Assembly: GCA_944372335.1 (NCBI GenBank)
Contig: CALVYQ010000009.1
Location: 1 to 60,375, forward strand
From: an uncultured Clostridia bacterium
Lineage (GTDB): Bacteria; Bacillota; Clostridia; Christensenellales; UBA1242
Length of the DNA: 60,375 nucleotides
Reading direction: 5' to 3'
Positions 48,191-56,510 of the stretch are shown piece by piece (position 1 is the first letter of the stretch; each line of letters begins with the position of its first letter). The notes under the pieces were generated by a model. The model had not been told where the DNA came from, searched no databases, and was given only the letters and a program-made list of their open reading frames with translations. Both the position numbers and the translations under genes were made by a program.

Positions 48191-49057
48191 ATGAAATATT
48201 TAGGAACAAAGGAAATAAGTAAACTTTGGAAAGTATCTGAAAGGTCGGTGCGAAATTATTGTAGAGAAGGTAAGGTTGAGGGTGCGGTTCTTATTGGTAA
48301 AACTTGGCAAATACCAGAAAATGCAATGAAGTCTAAGCGTGCTTGTGGCAATAATCTTCTTAATATTTTGAAAGAAGAAAAGAATATGAAATATAAGGGC
48401 GGAATCTATCATAAAACGCAAATTGAACTCACTTACAATTCTAACCATATCGAAGGGAGCAGGTTGACCGAAGAGCAAACACGCCTTATCTTTGAAACAA
48501 ACACGATCGGTGTCAGTGAAAGTGTCAATGTTGATGATATTATCGAAACGGCAAACCATTTTAGATGTGTAGATTACATCATAGATAATGCCAGCAAACC
48601 ACTTACTGAAAATATGATAAAAAAACTACACTATATGCTTAAATCTGGCACAAGTGATGCGAAAAAAGCTTGGTTTAATGTTGGTGAATACAAAAAATTG
48701 CCAAACGAAATTGGAGGTAAGACAACCTGTTTGCCTGAAAATGTGGCAAAAGAGATGAGAAAACTCTTAGAAAAATATAAAAACGAAAAGACATTTGAAA
48801 GTATTGTGGCATTTCATCATGATTTTGAAGCTATACACCCATTTCAAGATGGCAATGGGCGAATAGGTAGGCTCATCATGTTTAAAGAATGCTTGCACCA
48901 TAATATTGTGCCTTTCATTATTGACAGCGCTCACAAAATCTATTACTATCGAGGGTTAAGTGAATGGGAGAATGAGCATGGCTTTTTGATTGAAACTTGT
49001 TTGTCTGCACAAGACACTTACAAAAAATGGTTAGATTATTTTAAAATCAAATATTAA
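48191..49057 (+). CDS. Fic-family protein with N-terminal helix-turn-helix
   Basis: The 288-residue protein has an N-terminal MerR/excisionase-type helix-turn-helix (about 1-50: GTKEISKLWKVSERSVRNY, then GKTWQIP), and a Fic domain with the complete catalytic motif HPFQDGNGRIGR (216-227). Fic enzymes usually transfer AMP from ATP to target proteins. The motif SNHIEG (84-89) before the domain matches the inhibitory (S/T)xxxE(G/N) helix, so activity is probably self-restrained. The DNA-binding end and the half-site inside its promoter suggest autoregulation. I chose ATG 48191; the ATG at 48155 lies inside the promoter. The gene sits between duplicated repeats A and B, as if it were a cassette. 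Confidence 0.9.
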   Translation: MKYLGTKEISKLWKVSERSVRNYCREGKVEGAVLIGKTWQIPENAMKSKRACGNNLLNILKEEKNMKYKGGIYHKTQIELTYNSNHIEGSRLTEEQTRLIFETNTIGVSESVNVDDIIETANHFRCVDYIIDNASKPLTENMIKKLHYMLKSGTSDAKKAWFNVGEYKKLPNEIGGKTTCLPENVAKEMRKLLEKYKNEKTFESIVAFHHDFEAIHPFQDGNGRIGRLIMFKECLHHNIVPFIIDSAHKIYYYRGLSEWENEHGFLIETCLSAQDTYKKWLDYFKIKY

Positions 49058-49060
49058 ACA

Positions 49061-49122
49061 AAAAATGTGAAACAAAATAAGCGAAAATTGCTTAAAATGT
49101 TTTACATTTTTGTTTTGTTAGG
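49061..49122. repeat. repeat A2, downstream of fic
   Basis: Second copy of repeat A, beginning 4 nt after the fic stop codon, same orientation as A1. Confidence 0.8.
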
Positions 49123-49136
49123 GTGTTATTTCTTTT

Positions 49137-49181
49137 TATCGGCAAAAAAGATTTAAAATTCTTGTTGCAAAATTGCCGATA
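49137..49181. repeat. palindromic element B4, downstream of fic
   Basis: TATCGGCAA...TTGCCGATA, 45 bp, nearly identical to B3 (a few substitutions and one A fewer). The similarity continues to a following TATAAT (49194-49199), as in the fic promoter, so this is a copy of the whole upstream regulatory block. It lies against the stop of the convergent gene. Confidence 0.8.
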
Positions 49182-49184
49182 GGT

Positions 49185-49901
49185 TTAGACTTCTATAATT
49201 AGTTTTGTGTAGGAGTATTTGATTTGAGCGGAGAGGTTGTTGTTATCGGTGTTTGTGAGGTCGAGCAAAATCTCGTCTATTTGAGAAAAGTCTTCACGAA
49301 TATTTTTGATATCAGCGGAGCTATTGACTTTGAAAAGCGTTTCAAAGTTATTTTTAGTTGTGAGAAATTTGGAATATACTTCGTTGATTTTAAGCTTTGC
49401 TGTAACTTCATCGATGATGGCTGTGTCAAGGCTGACAGAGATATCGTTAAGTTCGGTGTAGATGTTAAGAATAATTGCAAGACAATCCTTTAAAATGGCT
49501 TCTTCGTTTTGCGTGAAGTTACCCTCTAAAATTATGCTGTCTTTTTGTAATTTTAATATTTCCGCTTCGATGCCATTAGCTTTTAAATTGCTTTTAACAA
49601 GTTCTGCATCGTTATTGTTTTTGTAGCAACTTGCAATTAGATGGAAGGTGTTTTCATTTTCGTAGATATATAAGCCAAAGTTGGTGTCAGAGAAATACTC
49701 CGCTTCGTTTTCTGTTTCTTCTAAACTTTCGGAAGAATACACAGAGAGAAGATAGTAGGTGTTTTGTCCGCTTTCCACTTTTTGAGAAGGTTGAAAAAGA
49801 TTGGCGGAAACTAGCAGTGTGGAAACAAGATAACCAAACGACACGCAGGTTAAAAGTGCAAGTAATGCGGAAAAAGTTACGAAATACGGAAATTTTTTCA
49901 T
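49185..49901 (-). CDS. membrane-anchored SPOR-like domain protein
   Basis: The 238-residue protein has one N-terminal membrane segment (about 9-33) and an extracytoplasmic region that begins with a SPOR-like pattern (YYLLSVYSS ... FHLIASCYKNNNDAELVKSNLKANGI, given in two pieces: FHLIASCYKN and DAELVKSNLKANGIEAEIL). SPOR domains bind denuded glycan strands at septa. The rest is helical and not recognised. TATATT lies 5 nt before the ATG, so it too may be leaderless. It is convergent with fic and its stop lies beside element B4. Confidence 0.68.
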   Translation of the reverse strand: MKKFPYFVTFSALLALLTCVSFGYLVSTLLVSANLFQPSQKVESGQNTYYLLSVYSSESLEETENEAEYFSDTNFGLYIYENENTFHLIASCYKNNNDAELVKSNLKANGIEAEILKLQKDSIILEGNFTQNEEAILKDCLAIILNIYTELNDISVSLDTAIIDEVTAKLKINEVYSKFLTTKNNFETLFKVNSSADIKNIREDFSQIDEILLDLTNTDNNNLSAQIKYSYTKLIIEV

Positions 49902-50036
49902 ATTAAAATATATTATTTTGCTTTCTAGTTTAGACTTTTTTGTCGATTTTTCTTTAAAATTTATAAAAATTGGTATGTTTGTTTAAAAATTTTTAGAGTT
50001 ACAAGCATTTTGTTTTTATTTAAGAAAAATTTTTGA

Positions 50037-50042
50037 TATAAT
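50037..50042 (+). promoter_or_regulatory. -10 box of a leaderless promoter
   Basis: TATAAT with exactly 6 nt to ATG 50049; -35 region weak (T-rich). Confidence 0.6.
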
Positions 50043-50048
50043 TAAAGT

Positions 50049-50894
50049 ATGAAATTATTTGACCTATTTAAGAAAAAAATCAAAATCGGAGTGGCTTTTG
50101 GTGGCGGTGGTGCTAAGGGTATGACTCACATCGGCGTGATGAAGGCGTTTGAAGAATACGGCCTTGATTTTGACTATGTGGCAGGCACAAGTGTGGGCAG
50201 TATCATGGGTGCGGCTTATGCTTCAGGCATGAAATCCAGCGAAATTCTGAAGGTCGCAAAAAGCATGAAAACGAGTGATATCAGAACAAGTAAGGTGTTT
50301 TTTGTGCCATCAAAAACGGAAGGTATTGAAAGCATGATGCGTGAAACTTTTGGAGATATAAAGATTGAGGAACTTAAAAAGCCTTTTTCTTGCGTTGCCG
50401 TTGATATGAAAAGCACAAAGGAACTTTGCATCTCTCATGGCAATCTTGCAAAGGCAGTGGCAGGCAGTTGTTGTGTGCCTGGCGTCTTTCAACCTGTTGT
50501 TTTTGGTGACTACCTCTTATGTGATGGCGGTCTTCAAAACAATATCCCGGCAAATATTCCACGCTTTTTTGATTGCGACTATGTCATTGCGGTTGACTGT
50601 AACAGCACTCGAACTTATGGCACGGAAAGCACAAAGACGTTGGATATAATTTCTTGTGCACTTCGTGTACTTATGAAAAGTAACTCTATTAAGGGTTATC
50701 TCAACGCAGATCTAACAATAGCGTGTGACACAAAAAAGTATAAGGCGACTGAGCTTGAAGGCATAGACGAAATGGTGGAGATAGGTTATCGAAATACGAT
50801 TGATATGATGCCGGAGATTATGAAGATATTTTCTGGCAAGTATCCTAAAAAGAAAAAGAAAGATTACGGCAAGGACGATATCCTCTTTATTTAG
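50049..50894 (+). CDS. patatin-like phospholipase (RssA/YlbK type)
   Basis: The 281-residue protein has the patatin motifs: oxyanion loop GGGGAKG (18-24), nucleophile GTSVG (Ser48) and the dyad aspartate in DGG (Asp159). This short bacterial type hydrolyses acyl chains of lipids; the true substrate is unknown. No signal peptide, so it acts at the inner membrane face or in the cytoplasm. The end is a lysine-rich tail. Leaderless start (TATAAT 6 nt before ATG). The ComEC-type gene starts 2 nt after its stop, so the two form an operon. Confidence 0.92.
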   Translation: MKLFDLFKKKIKIGVAFGGGGAKGMTHIGVMKAFEEYGLDFDYVAGTSVGSIMGAAYASGMKSSEILKVAKSMKTSDIRTSKVFFVPSKTEGIESMMRETFGDIKIEELKKPFSCVAVDMKSTKELCISHGNLAKAVAGSCCVPGVFQPVVFGDYLLCDGGLQNNIPANIPRFFDCDYVIAVDCNSTRTYGTESTKTLDIISCALRVLMKSNSIKGYLNADLTIACDTKKYKATELEGIDEMVEIGYRNTIDMMPEIMKIFSGKYPKKKKKDYGKDDILFI

Positions 50895-50896
50895 AA

Positions 50897-51982
50897 ATGA
50901 ATAAATACATTTGGAAGATAAAAAATTTTAAATGGAAATATGAGTATAGCGTGAAGATTGTTCTTCTCGTCATTTTTTCAGCTTTGTATTTTCTTTTTTA
51001 TATAAACATAACTTCGCTTTCGCTTTATGCACATAATTTTGACACAATTTTTAAAAATGATTTGCAGTTTTATTCTTTTTATGTAGGTCAGGGCGAAAGC
51101 TCACTGGTAGTTGCAGGTGATACCACCATTCTTTATGACACAGGAACTATAGAATACGCTGAAAGTCTCTGCGATGAGCTTGATGTTATTTTTGATGCAA
51201 ATGATATATCAAAAATTGACTATTTAATCTTATCTCATCAACACACCGACCATGCGGGTGGAGCGGAAAAGGTGTTAAGCCGTTTTGAAGTTGAAAATAT
51301 TTTTAGGCCTAAGATTTTATCTCCTTTTGAAGAGAATGTGGAAAATTATCCTGTCACAAGTGATTTAAGCTATATTGATGTTATTGATGCAATATTAAAA
51401 GAAAACGCTAATATATTTTTTATTGAACCTTGCGTAGTTAACCTTGGCGATGTTGTGCTAAAGTTTTGGACACCACAAAATATTACATATAGTGATGAAA
51501 ATGAGCTTTCGCCGATTGTTTCCATCGAGGCTTTTGGAAAGACTATCATGCTGACCGGCGATGCAACAAGCGACACCGAAGAGGAGTTTCTGGAAGTTTT
51601 GGGCGAAGATGAAATAGCTGTTGATATTTTAAAAGTTTCTCATCATGGCTCAGACACGGCAAGTAGCTCAGCCTTTTTAGAGAAAATCCACCCTTTTCTT
51701 GCGGTTATCAGTGCCGGTATAGACAACACTTACAATTTTCCAGCTGAAGAGGTGATAGATAGGCTTTATGATGCAGGCACTAATAAAATTTTTGTTACGA
51801 AGAATTTAGGAACGATAGGACTAAGCCTGACAAATACCTCCTTTAAAGAGGCAAAAGGCTTTATCTTTCATGATGACGCACTCTTACTTACCGTATATTT
51901 CCTTATATTCTTTATGATTGTGGCAATTAAATTTCCTCGTAAAAGAAGATATTGTTTAAATTATAAAAATAATTTGTGTTAA
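50897..51982 (+). CDS. ComEC/Rec2-type metallo-beta-lactamase-fold protein
   Basis: The 361-residue protein has a membrane segment near residues 20-42, an extracytoplasmic metallo-beta-lactamase domain with FYVGQGESSLV and the metal motif HQHTDH (114-119), then SHHGSD, and a second membrane segment near 325-345. This is the C-terminal domain of ComEC, thought to act as the nuclease that degrades one DNA strand during uptake. The channel domain (Competence) is absent, so it is a stand-alone hydrolase and probably not involved in uptake by itself. It follows the patatin gene by 2 nt. Confidence 0.85.
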   Translation: MNKYIWKIKNFKWKYEYSVKIVLLVIFSALYFLFYINITSLSLYAHNFDTIFKNDLQFYSFYVGQGESSLVVAGDTTILYDTGTIEYAESLCDELDVIFDANDISKIDYLILSHQHTDHAGGAEKVLSRFEVENIFRPKILSPFEENVENYPVTSDLSYIDVIDAILKENANIFFIEPCVVNLGDVVLKFWTPQNITYSDENELSPIVSIEAFGKTIMLTGDATSDTEEEFLEVLGEDEIAVDILKVSHHGSDTASSSAFLEKIHPFLAVISAGIDNTYNFPAEEVIDRLYDAGTNKIFVTKNLGTIGLSLTNTSFKEAKGFIFHDDALLLTVYFLIFFMIVAIKFPRKRRYCLNYKNNLC

Positions 51983-51987
51983 ATTGT

Positions 51988-52015
51988 TTGTTAAAATTAA
52001 ATATTGTGATAAAAT
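51988..52015 (+). promoter_or_regulatory. sigma-A promoter, leaderless
   Basis: TTGTTA (51988-51993), 16 nt, TAAAAT (52010-52015), then 6 nt to ATG 52022. Confidence 0.6.
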
Positions 52016-52021
52016 ATCAAC

Positions 52022-52495
52022 ATGGAAGAGGAAAAATATAACAAAATTGTTGTTGTCTCGTTATATGAAAAATTTTCCACACTTGTGGCAAAAGCAATGT
52101 CTAATGATTTAGGTATGCTTTTTTGTAGTGTGCGTGAACTCATGGCTTATGAAATTACGGATAGAAAACTTATGGAAGAAAGATGCTCGGTGGAATATTT
52201 AAAAAAGCAAGAACAGAGGGTGCTTAAAAATCTTGCTTCCTATGAAAATGTGTGCATTTCTATCTCCTATGAGCGATTTATGCAAAGTTTTTCGCTCTTT
52301 CAAAAAGAAAGTGTAATTGTGTTTATCGACCTTCCAAAGACATATATTAAACAAAAGTCAAAAATTTCTTTTATACGCTTTGAAGAACGACAGGCATGCT
52401 TGGAGCAGAATTCTACTGTCACTATAAAAGCGAGAAAGATAGATGTAGAACTCGTAAAAAATAAAATTTTGAAACAACTTGGAGGAATATTATGA
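52022..52495 (+). CDS. shikimate-kinase-like protein without a P-loop
   Basis: The 157-residue protein follows the layout of shikimate kinases: an opening strand VVVSLYEKFSTLVAKAMS where the P-loop should be, LGMLFCSVRELM like the LG.xFxDxD segment, a helix ending RVLKNL, and VCISISYE like the strand before the GGG loop. The GxxGxGKS/T sequence, the substrate aspartate and the GGG loop are all missing, so it cannot bind ATP in the usual way. The resemblance is by pattern only and could be wrong. It overlaps transketolase by 4 nt (ATGA), implying a linked function. Leaderless promoter upstream. Confidence 0.5.
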   Translation: MEEEKYNKIVVVSLYEKFSTLVAKAMSNDLGMLFCSVRELMAYEITDRKLMEERCSVEYLKKQEQRVLKNLASYENVCISISYERFMQSFSLFQKESVIVFIDLPKTYIKQKSKISFIRFEERQACLEQNSTVTIKARKIDVELVKNKILKQLGGIL

Positions 52496-54456
52496 ATATA
52501 GTTCAAAAATCCATCAATTATTTAAGGGCGATTTCAGCAGAAACAATTTCAAATGCAAAGTCGGGGCATACAGGGGTGGCAATTGGTGCTTCGTCCATAC
52601 TTTTTGCCTTCTTCAAAGATCACTATAATTTTGATGCCTCTGACTCTGACTTTTTGAATAGGGATAGATTTGTTTTGTCGGCAGGTCACGCAAGTGCTCT
52701 TTATTATACATTGCTATCTATGTTTGGCTTTGATGTTAGCTTGCAAGATTTAAAAGAATTTAGAACTTATGGTTCAAAAACACCGGGACACCCAGAATAT
52801 CGTGTGACGGACGGTGTGGAAGTTTCAACAGGCCCGCTTGGGCAGGGCGTTGCAAATGCGGTTGGTATGGCAATAGCAGAAAGCATTATGGAAGAACGTT
52901 TTAATACAGTTGGTTTTAATATCATAAATCATCATACCTATTGCTTTGCGGGTGATGGCTGTTTGATGGAAGGAGTGGCTCAGGAGGCTTGCAGTCTTGC
53001 AGGTGCATTGAAATTAAAAAAACTTATTCTTCTTTATGATTCAAACAATGTTACCATTGATGGTCCTTTAAATTTGGCAAACAAAGAGAATGTTGGCAAA
53101 AAATTTAGAGCTATGGGTTGGAATGTAATAAAAGTTGCCGATGGAAATTCATACGGCTCATGCACTAGAGCGATAGCTCGTGCCAAGAAGAGTAGTAAAC
53201 CAACGATAATAATCTTTAAAACCACAATTGGTATTGGTACAGACAAGGAAGGGACGAGTGCAGTGCATGGTGCATATCTTACTAGTGCAGAGCTTCAAGC
53301 TTTCAAAGAAAAATTAAAGGTAAAGGAAAGTTTCTATATTCCAAGTGATGTTAGAGAATATTGTATGGCAACGACAAGAAGAGGCAAACTCAATCACGAG
53401 AAGTGGAATCAAATGCTTGCCATGTATAGTAGCACTCACCCAGAACTCTACAAATCGCTCATGGCGTTCTTTGATAAGAGAAAGATAAATTTTGAGAGAA
53501 TTATTAAAAATATCGCAAAATATGATGGGCAAAGTATGCGTAAGATCAACCATTATGCCCTCAGCGAACTTGCTTATCAATGTCCTCAACTTATCGGTGG
53601 AACAGCCGATGTTGCTCCATCTTCTCTTGCGTATATAGACAATGCAGGCAATTATTCCTATGGCTATAAACGTGGGAAAAATATCCATTATGGTGTAAGA
53701 GAACACGCTATGGGTGCCATTTCTAATGGAATAAGTCTTTATGAAGATTTTATCACTTTTGACAGTACCTTCCTTGCCTTTTCTAACTATATGATTCCAG
53801 CACTTCGTATGCGTGCTATGATGCGATTGCCAATTCTTTCCTTCTTTACTCACGATAGCTTGAAGGTTGGGCAAGATGGGCCTTCACATCAGCCGATAGA
53901 GCAGATAGGGCAACTTAGAAGCATTATCGGCAATGTTGTCTATAGGCCTTGTGACTATAAAGAGCTTGTGGCTGGCTATGAGTATTGTATTAAAAACATA
54001 ATGCCTGTTTCGTTTATACTTTCAAGGCAAGATTTACCTCATATAGAAAAGACGTTTTATGATGGGGCGTTGATGGGCGGATATATCTTAGAGGAAAGTA
54101 AGGAAAAACCTGAGGTTGTGCTAGTGGCAAGTGGTAGCGAGGTGTCACTTGCTCTTGAAGCTCAAAAAGAATTATCAAAAAAACACAGCGTGAATGTTGT
54201 CAGTATGCCAAGCATCGAGGTGTTTGAAAAACAACCTAGTGCTTATAAAGCAAAAATATTACCAAAAGAAGCTACTTGCTTTTATATTGAAATGTCAAAT
54301 GATACAAAGGCACTTAAGGTGTTGCCTAAAAATAGTTATCTATATGGTGTCGATAAATATGAACACAGTGGTAATGGTGATGTCGTAGCTGAAAAAGCAG
54401 GATTCACAGTTAAAGCTCTTGTTAAGTTTATTGAAAACAAATTGAATGCGAAATAA
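52492..54456 (+). CDS. tkt: transketolase
   Basis: The 654-residue full-length enzyme transfers two-carbon units in the pentose phosphate pathway. Motifs: SGHASALYY, GPLGQGVANAVGMAIAE, the thiamine diphosphate motif GDGCLMEG ending in SNNVTIDG, the pyrimidine-domain loop YGVREHAMGAISNGI, and the C-terminal LVASGSEVSLALEAQ. All domains (PP, Pyr, C-terminal) are present. A GGAGG stands before the ATG, and the start overlaps the stop of the preceding gene, so the two are co-translated. Confidence 0.96.
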   Translation: MNIVQKSINYLRAISAETISNAKSGHTGVAIGASSILFAFFKDHYNFDASDSDFLNRDRFVLSAGHASALYYTLLSMFGFDVSLQDLKEFRTYGSKTPGHPEYRVTDGVEVSTGPLGQGVANAVGMAIAESIMEERFNTVGFNIINHHTYCFAGDGCLMEGVAQEACSLAGALKLKKLILLYDSNNVTIDGPLNLANKENVGKKFRAMGWNVIKVADGNSYGSCTRAIARAKKSSKPTIIIFKTTIGIGTDKEGTSAVHGAYLTSAELQAFKEKLKVKESFYIPSDVREYCMATTRRGKLNHEKWNQMLAMYSSTHPELYKSLMAFFDKRKINFERIIKNIAKYDGQSMRKINHYALSELAYQCPQLIGGTADVAPSSLAYIDNAGNYSYGYKRGKNIHYGVREHAMGAISNGISLYEDFITFDSTFLAFSNYMIPALRMRAMMRLPILSFFTHDSLKVGQDGPSHQPIEQIGQLRSIIGNVVYRPCDYKELVAGYEYCIKNIMPVSFILSRQDLPHIEKTFYDGALMGGYILEESKEKPEVVLVASGSEVSLALEAQKELSKKHSVNVVSMPSIEVFEKQPSAYKAKILPKEATCFYIEMSNDTKALKVLPKNSYLYGVDKYEHSGNGDVVAEKAGFTVKALVKFIENKLNAK

Positions 54457-54530
54457 TCTAAAATTAGCAAAATTTCGTCAAAAATTCACATTTTTTTAAT
54501 ATAAATCATAATACCTTTCTAAATACAATA

Positions 54531-54569
54531 GATATATAAACATAATAAATTGTTTTTAGTTTATATATC
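54531..54569. promoter_or_regulatory. perfect inverted repeat upstream of the gene at 54591
   Basis: GATATATAAAC (54531-54541) and GTTTATATATC (54559-54569) are exact inverses separated by 17 nt. It lacks a T-run and lies 21 nt before the start codon, so an operator or mRNA hairpin is more likely than a terminator. Confidence 0.5.
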
Positions 54570-54590
54570 AGAATGTTTAGAGAGGTTTTT

Positions 54591-55547
54591 ATGTTATCTA
54601 AAAAAAGTATGGTGCTAAGTGATTTGGATAGTAAGAGTAATAAGCGGGCGGTTCTTACATTAGAAAAAGATGGTGAGGCTGTAAATGGCAGTGTAAGATT
54701 TTATAATTTTCCCATCGTTATTGAAGGTATTTTAACTCTTGGCTTTTATGTTGATAATAAGGTTATTAAAAGTGGCTTGACCTACAAAAGCACAGGCTAT
54801 TATACTTTTAAACTTTTTGACGACTTTATAGATAAAAAATTTTCATGTGCAGTATTAAATTTTAATGACGCTGAGGCAAAGCCCATTCTTTATGGTTCAA
54901 GTGAGGGCAGAGAAGAAGATGTCTATGCCAGCATAATTGAAAATCTCTCCTCTGATTTTTCCAAGGCTAATGTTGAAAAAGAACTTGATGCTCATGGCAT
55001 AGACTATGACGAAAACGAGAAGAGAGAAATAGAAAAAGAAATTGATAGGTGTCTTGGAGATTGCAAAAATTGTTATTATAAAGAATTTTTCTACGAAAAC
55101 GCTGAGCAAAAACGAGCAGTTGATGATGAATCAAGAGTGAAAAGCGAAAGTAAAACTGACTACGAAGAGAGTGGCGAAAACAATGATTTAGAAGAAAAAG
55201 ATGAGCAAGAAGCTTTTGTTAAACGTTTGAAGCCACAGATTGATAAGCTCTTTGAAAAAAATCCAGCAGAAACAAACTTAGAGGAGATGTTTCCTTCGTC
55301 AAAATGGGTTAAGGTTGAATATGAAGATGATGGTGATTTTTACGTGTTTGGACTTATTTATGATGGTGATGAAGTAAAGTATGTTTGCTATGGTGTTCCG
55401 GCAGTCTATGAGAAAGAGCCACCAAAGGAACTTTCTGGTTATCCAATTTTTGTTCCGCTTAATAAGGAAGATAAAGAGGGTTTTGGTTACTATATAACCT
55501 ATCAAGATGCAGAAACAGGTGAGCCTATTAAGGCTGTTATGGAATAA
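54591..55547 (+). CDS. conserved Clostridia-type protein of unknown function
   Basis: I cannot name the family. The 318-residue protein has three parts: an N-terminal beta-rich domain (LTLEKDGEAVNGSVRFYNFP, FYVDNKVIKSGLTY), an acidic, charged linker including CLGDCKNCYYKEFF, and a C-terminal beta domain (WVKVEYEDDGDFYVFGLIYD, then VKYVCYGVPAVYEKEPP and GYYITYQDAETGEP). This combination resembles a protein found singly in many spore-forming Clostridia, recalled from its pattern rather than searched. No signal peptide. ATG 54591 is chosen because AGAGAGG lies just before it; ATG 54573 lies in front of that site. Confidence 0.7.
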   Translation: MLSKKSMVLSDLDSKSNKRAVLTLEKDGEAVNGSVRFYNFPIVIEGILTLGFYVDNKVIKSGLTYKSTGYYTFKLFDDFIDKKFSCAVLNFNDAEAKPILYGSSEGREEDVYASIIENLSSDFSKANVEKELDAHGIDYDENEKREIEKEIDRCLGDCKNCYYKEFFYENAEQKRAVDDESRVKSESKTDYEESGENNDLEEKDEQEAFVKRLKPQIDKLFEKNPAETNLEEMFPSSKWVKVEYEDDGDFYVFGLIYDGDEVKYVCYGVPAVYEKEPPKELSGYPIFVPLNKEDKEGFGYYITYQDAETGEPIKAVME

Positions 55548-55556
55548 GGGAGATAT

Positions 55557-56489
55557 ATGAAAATTTTAGCTTGGATTCTCTTAGGTATCTGTCTTGTAGT
55601 GCTCTTCGGCTTTCTCTTTTATTTGATTGTTGGCAGCATTATTTTTCATTACAGCCTTGGAAGAAAGACATTAAAGAAGAGAGTTAGACAGAATAATTTA
55701 AAAAAGAATTTAGAGCGGTACAACATAGATTTGTGTTGGTGGGATAAGGTGCCTTTTAAAGAGGTGAAAATTAAAAGTTATGATAATTTAACTTTGGTTG
55801 GGCATTATTATGATTCAAACTCTAACAAAACTGTCTGTTTAGTGCATGGTTACAGTGCAAACTACAAAGAGATGCAACCTTATGCTAAATATTTTTATGA
55901 AAAAGGCTATAATATTTTATGCGTTGAAAATAGAGCCCACGGCAATAGCGAAGGTGATGTGGTTGGAATGGGTTATCTCGATAGAAAAGACTTGCTCGCT
56001 TGGCTGGATTTCTTAGGTAACGAAAACGATATAGTCTTTCTTGGACTGTCGATGGGAGCAAGTGCGGTATGTTGTCTATCAGGCGAAAAATTACCATCAT
56101 CTGTAAAAGGAATAATATCAGATTGTGCCTTCGACAATGCCGAAAAGGAGTTAAGTCATGTTCTAAAAAAGTTTGGCATTTTTAGAAAAATGATTTTAAA
56201 GCATTTAAAGTCTTACACAAAAAGATTGCACAATTTTGATTTGGGCGAGGCGGATATGTTGAGATTTGTGAAAAACACAAAAGTCCCAATTCTTTACATT
56301 CACGGCAAAAAAGATGATTATGTTCCTTATCAAAATTCGCAAAATCTTTACAATGCCACGCCTGAAAGTTTAAGAAATATTATGCTTGTAGATGAAGCAG
56401 AGCATGCACAGAGTTATGCAATTTTAGGTGTGGAATACGAAAGAAAGATAACAAACTTTTTTAGGAAATACCATATATTCGATTATTAA
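55557..56489 (+). CDS. alpha/beta hydrolase with N-terminal membrane anchor
   Basis: The 310-residue protein has a hydrophobic N-terminal segment (about 3-30), then an alpha/beta hydrolase domain: VCLVHGYSANYKEM, NRAHGNSEGD, nucleophile elbow GLSMGAS, and late HGKKDDYVPYQNS (acid) and AEHAQSYA (His). This arrangement is like YqkD-type esterases. It is probably membrane-bound with the enzyme outside. GGGAGA before the ATG. A 34-codon small ORF with its own ribosome-binding site follows 21 nt later. Confidence 0.9.
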   Translation: MKILAWILLGICLVVLFGFLFYLIVGSIIFHYSLGRKTLKKRVRQNNLKKNLERYNIDLCWWDKVPFKEVKIKSYDNLTLVGHYYDSNSNKTVCLVHGYSANYKEMQPYAKYFYEKGYNILCVENRAHGNSEGDVVGMGYLDRKDLLAWLDFLGNENDIVFLGLSMGASAVCCLSGEKLPSSVKGIISDCAFDNAEKELSHVLKKFGIFRKMILKHLKSYTKRLHNFDLGEADMLRFVKNTKVPILYIHGKKDDYVPYQNSQNLYNATPESLRNIMLVDEAEHAQSYAILGVEYERKITNFFRKYHIFDY

Positions 56490-56510
56490 AAAATAAAGGA
56501 GAATAAAAAA

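Noticed and set aside
47913-49181. Possible CRISPR-like array from repeated TTGCCGAT motifs
   Set aside because: Repeats are inverted pairs with irregular gaps that enclose a gene; there are no regular spacers and no cas genes.
53314-53874. 186-codon minus-strand frame inside transketolase
   Set aside because: Lies wholly antisense to a perfect transketolase gene, has no ribosome-binding site and its translation has no recognisable pattern.
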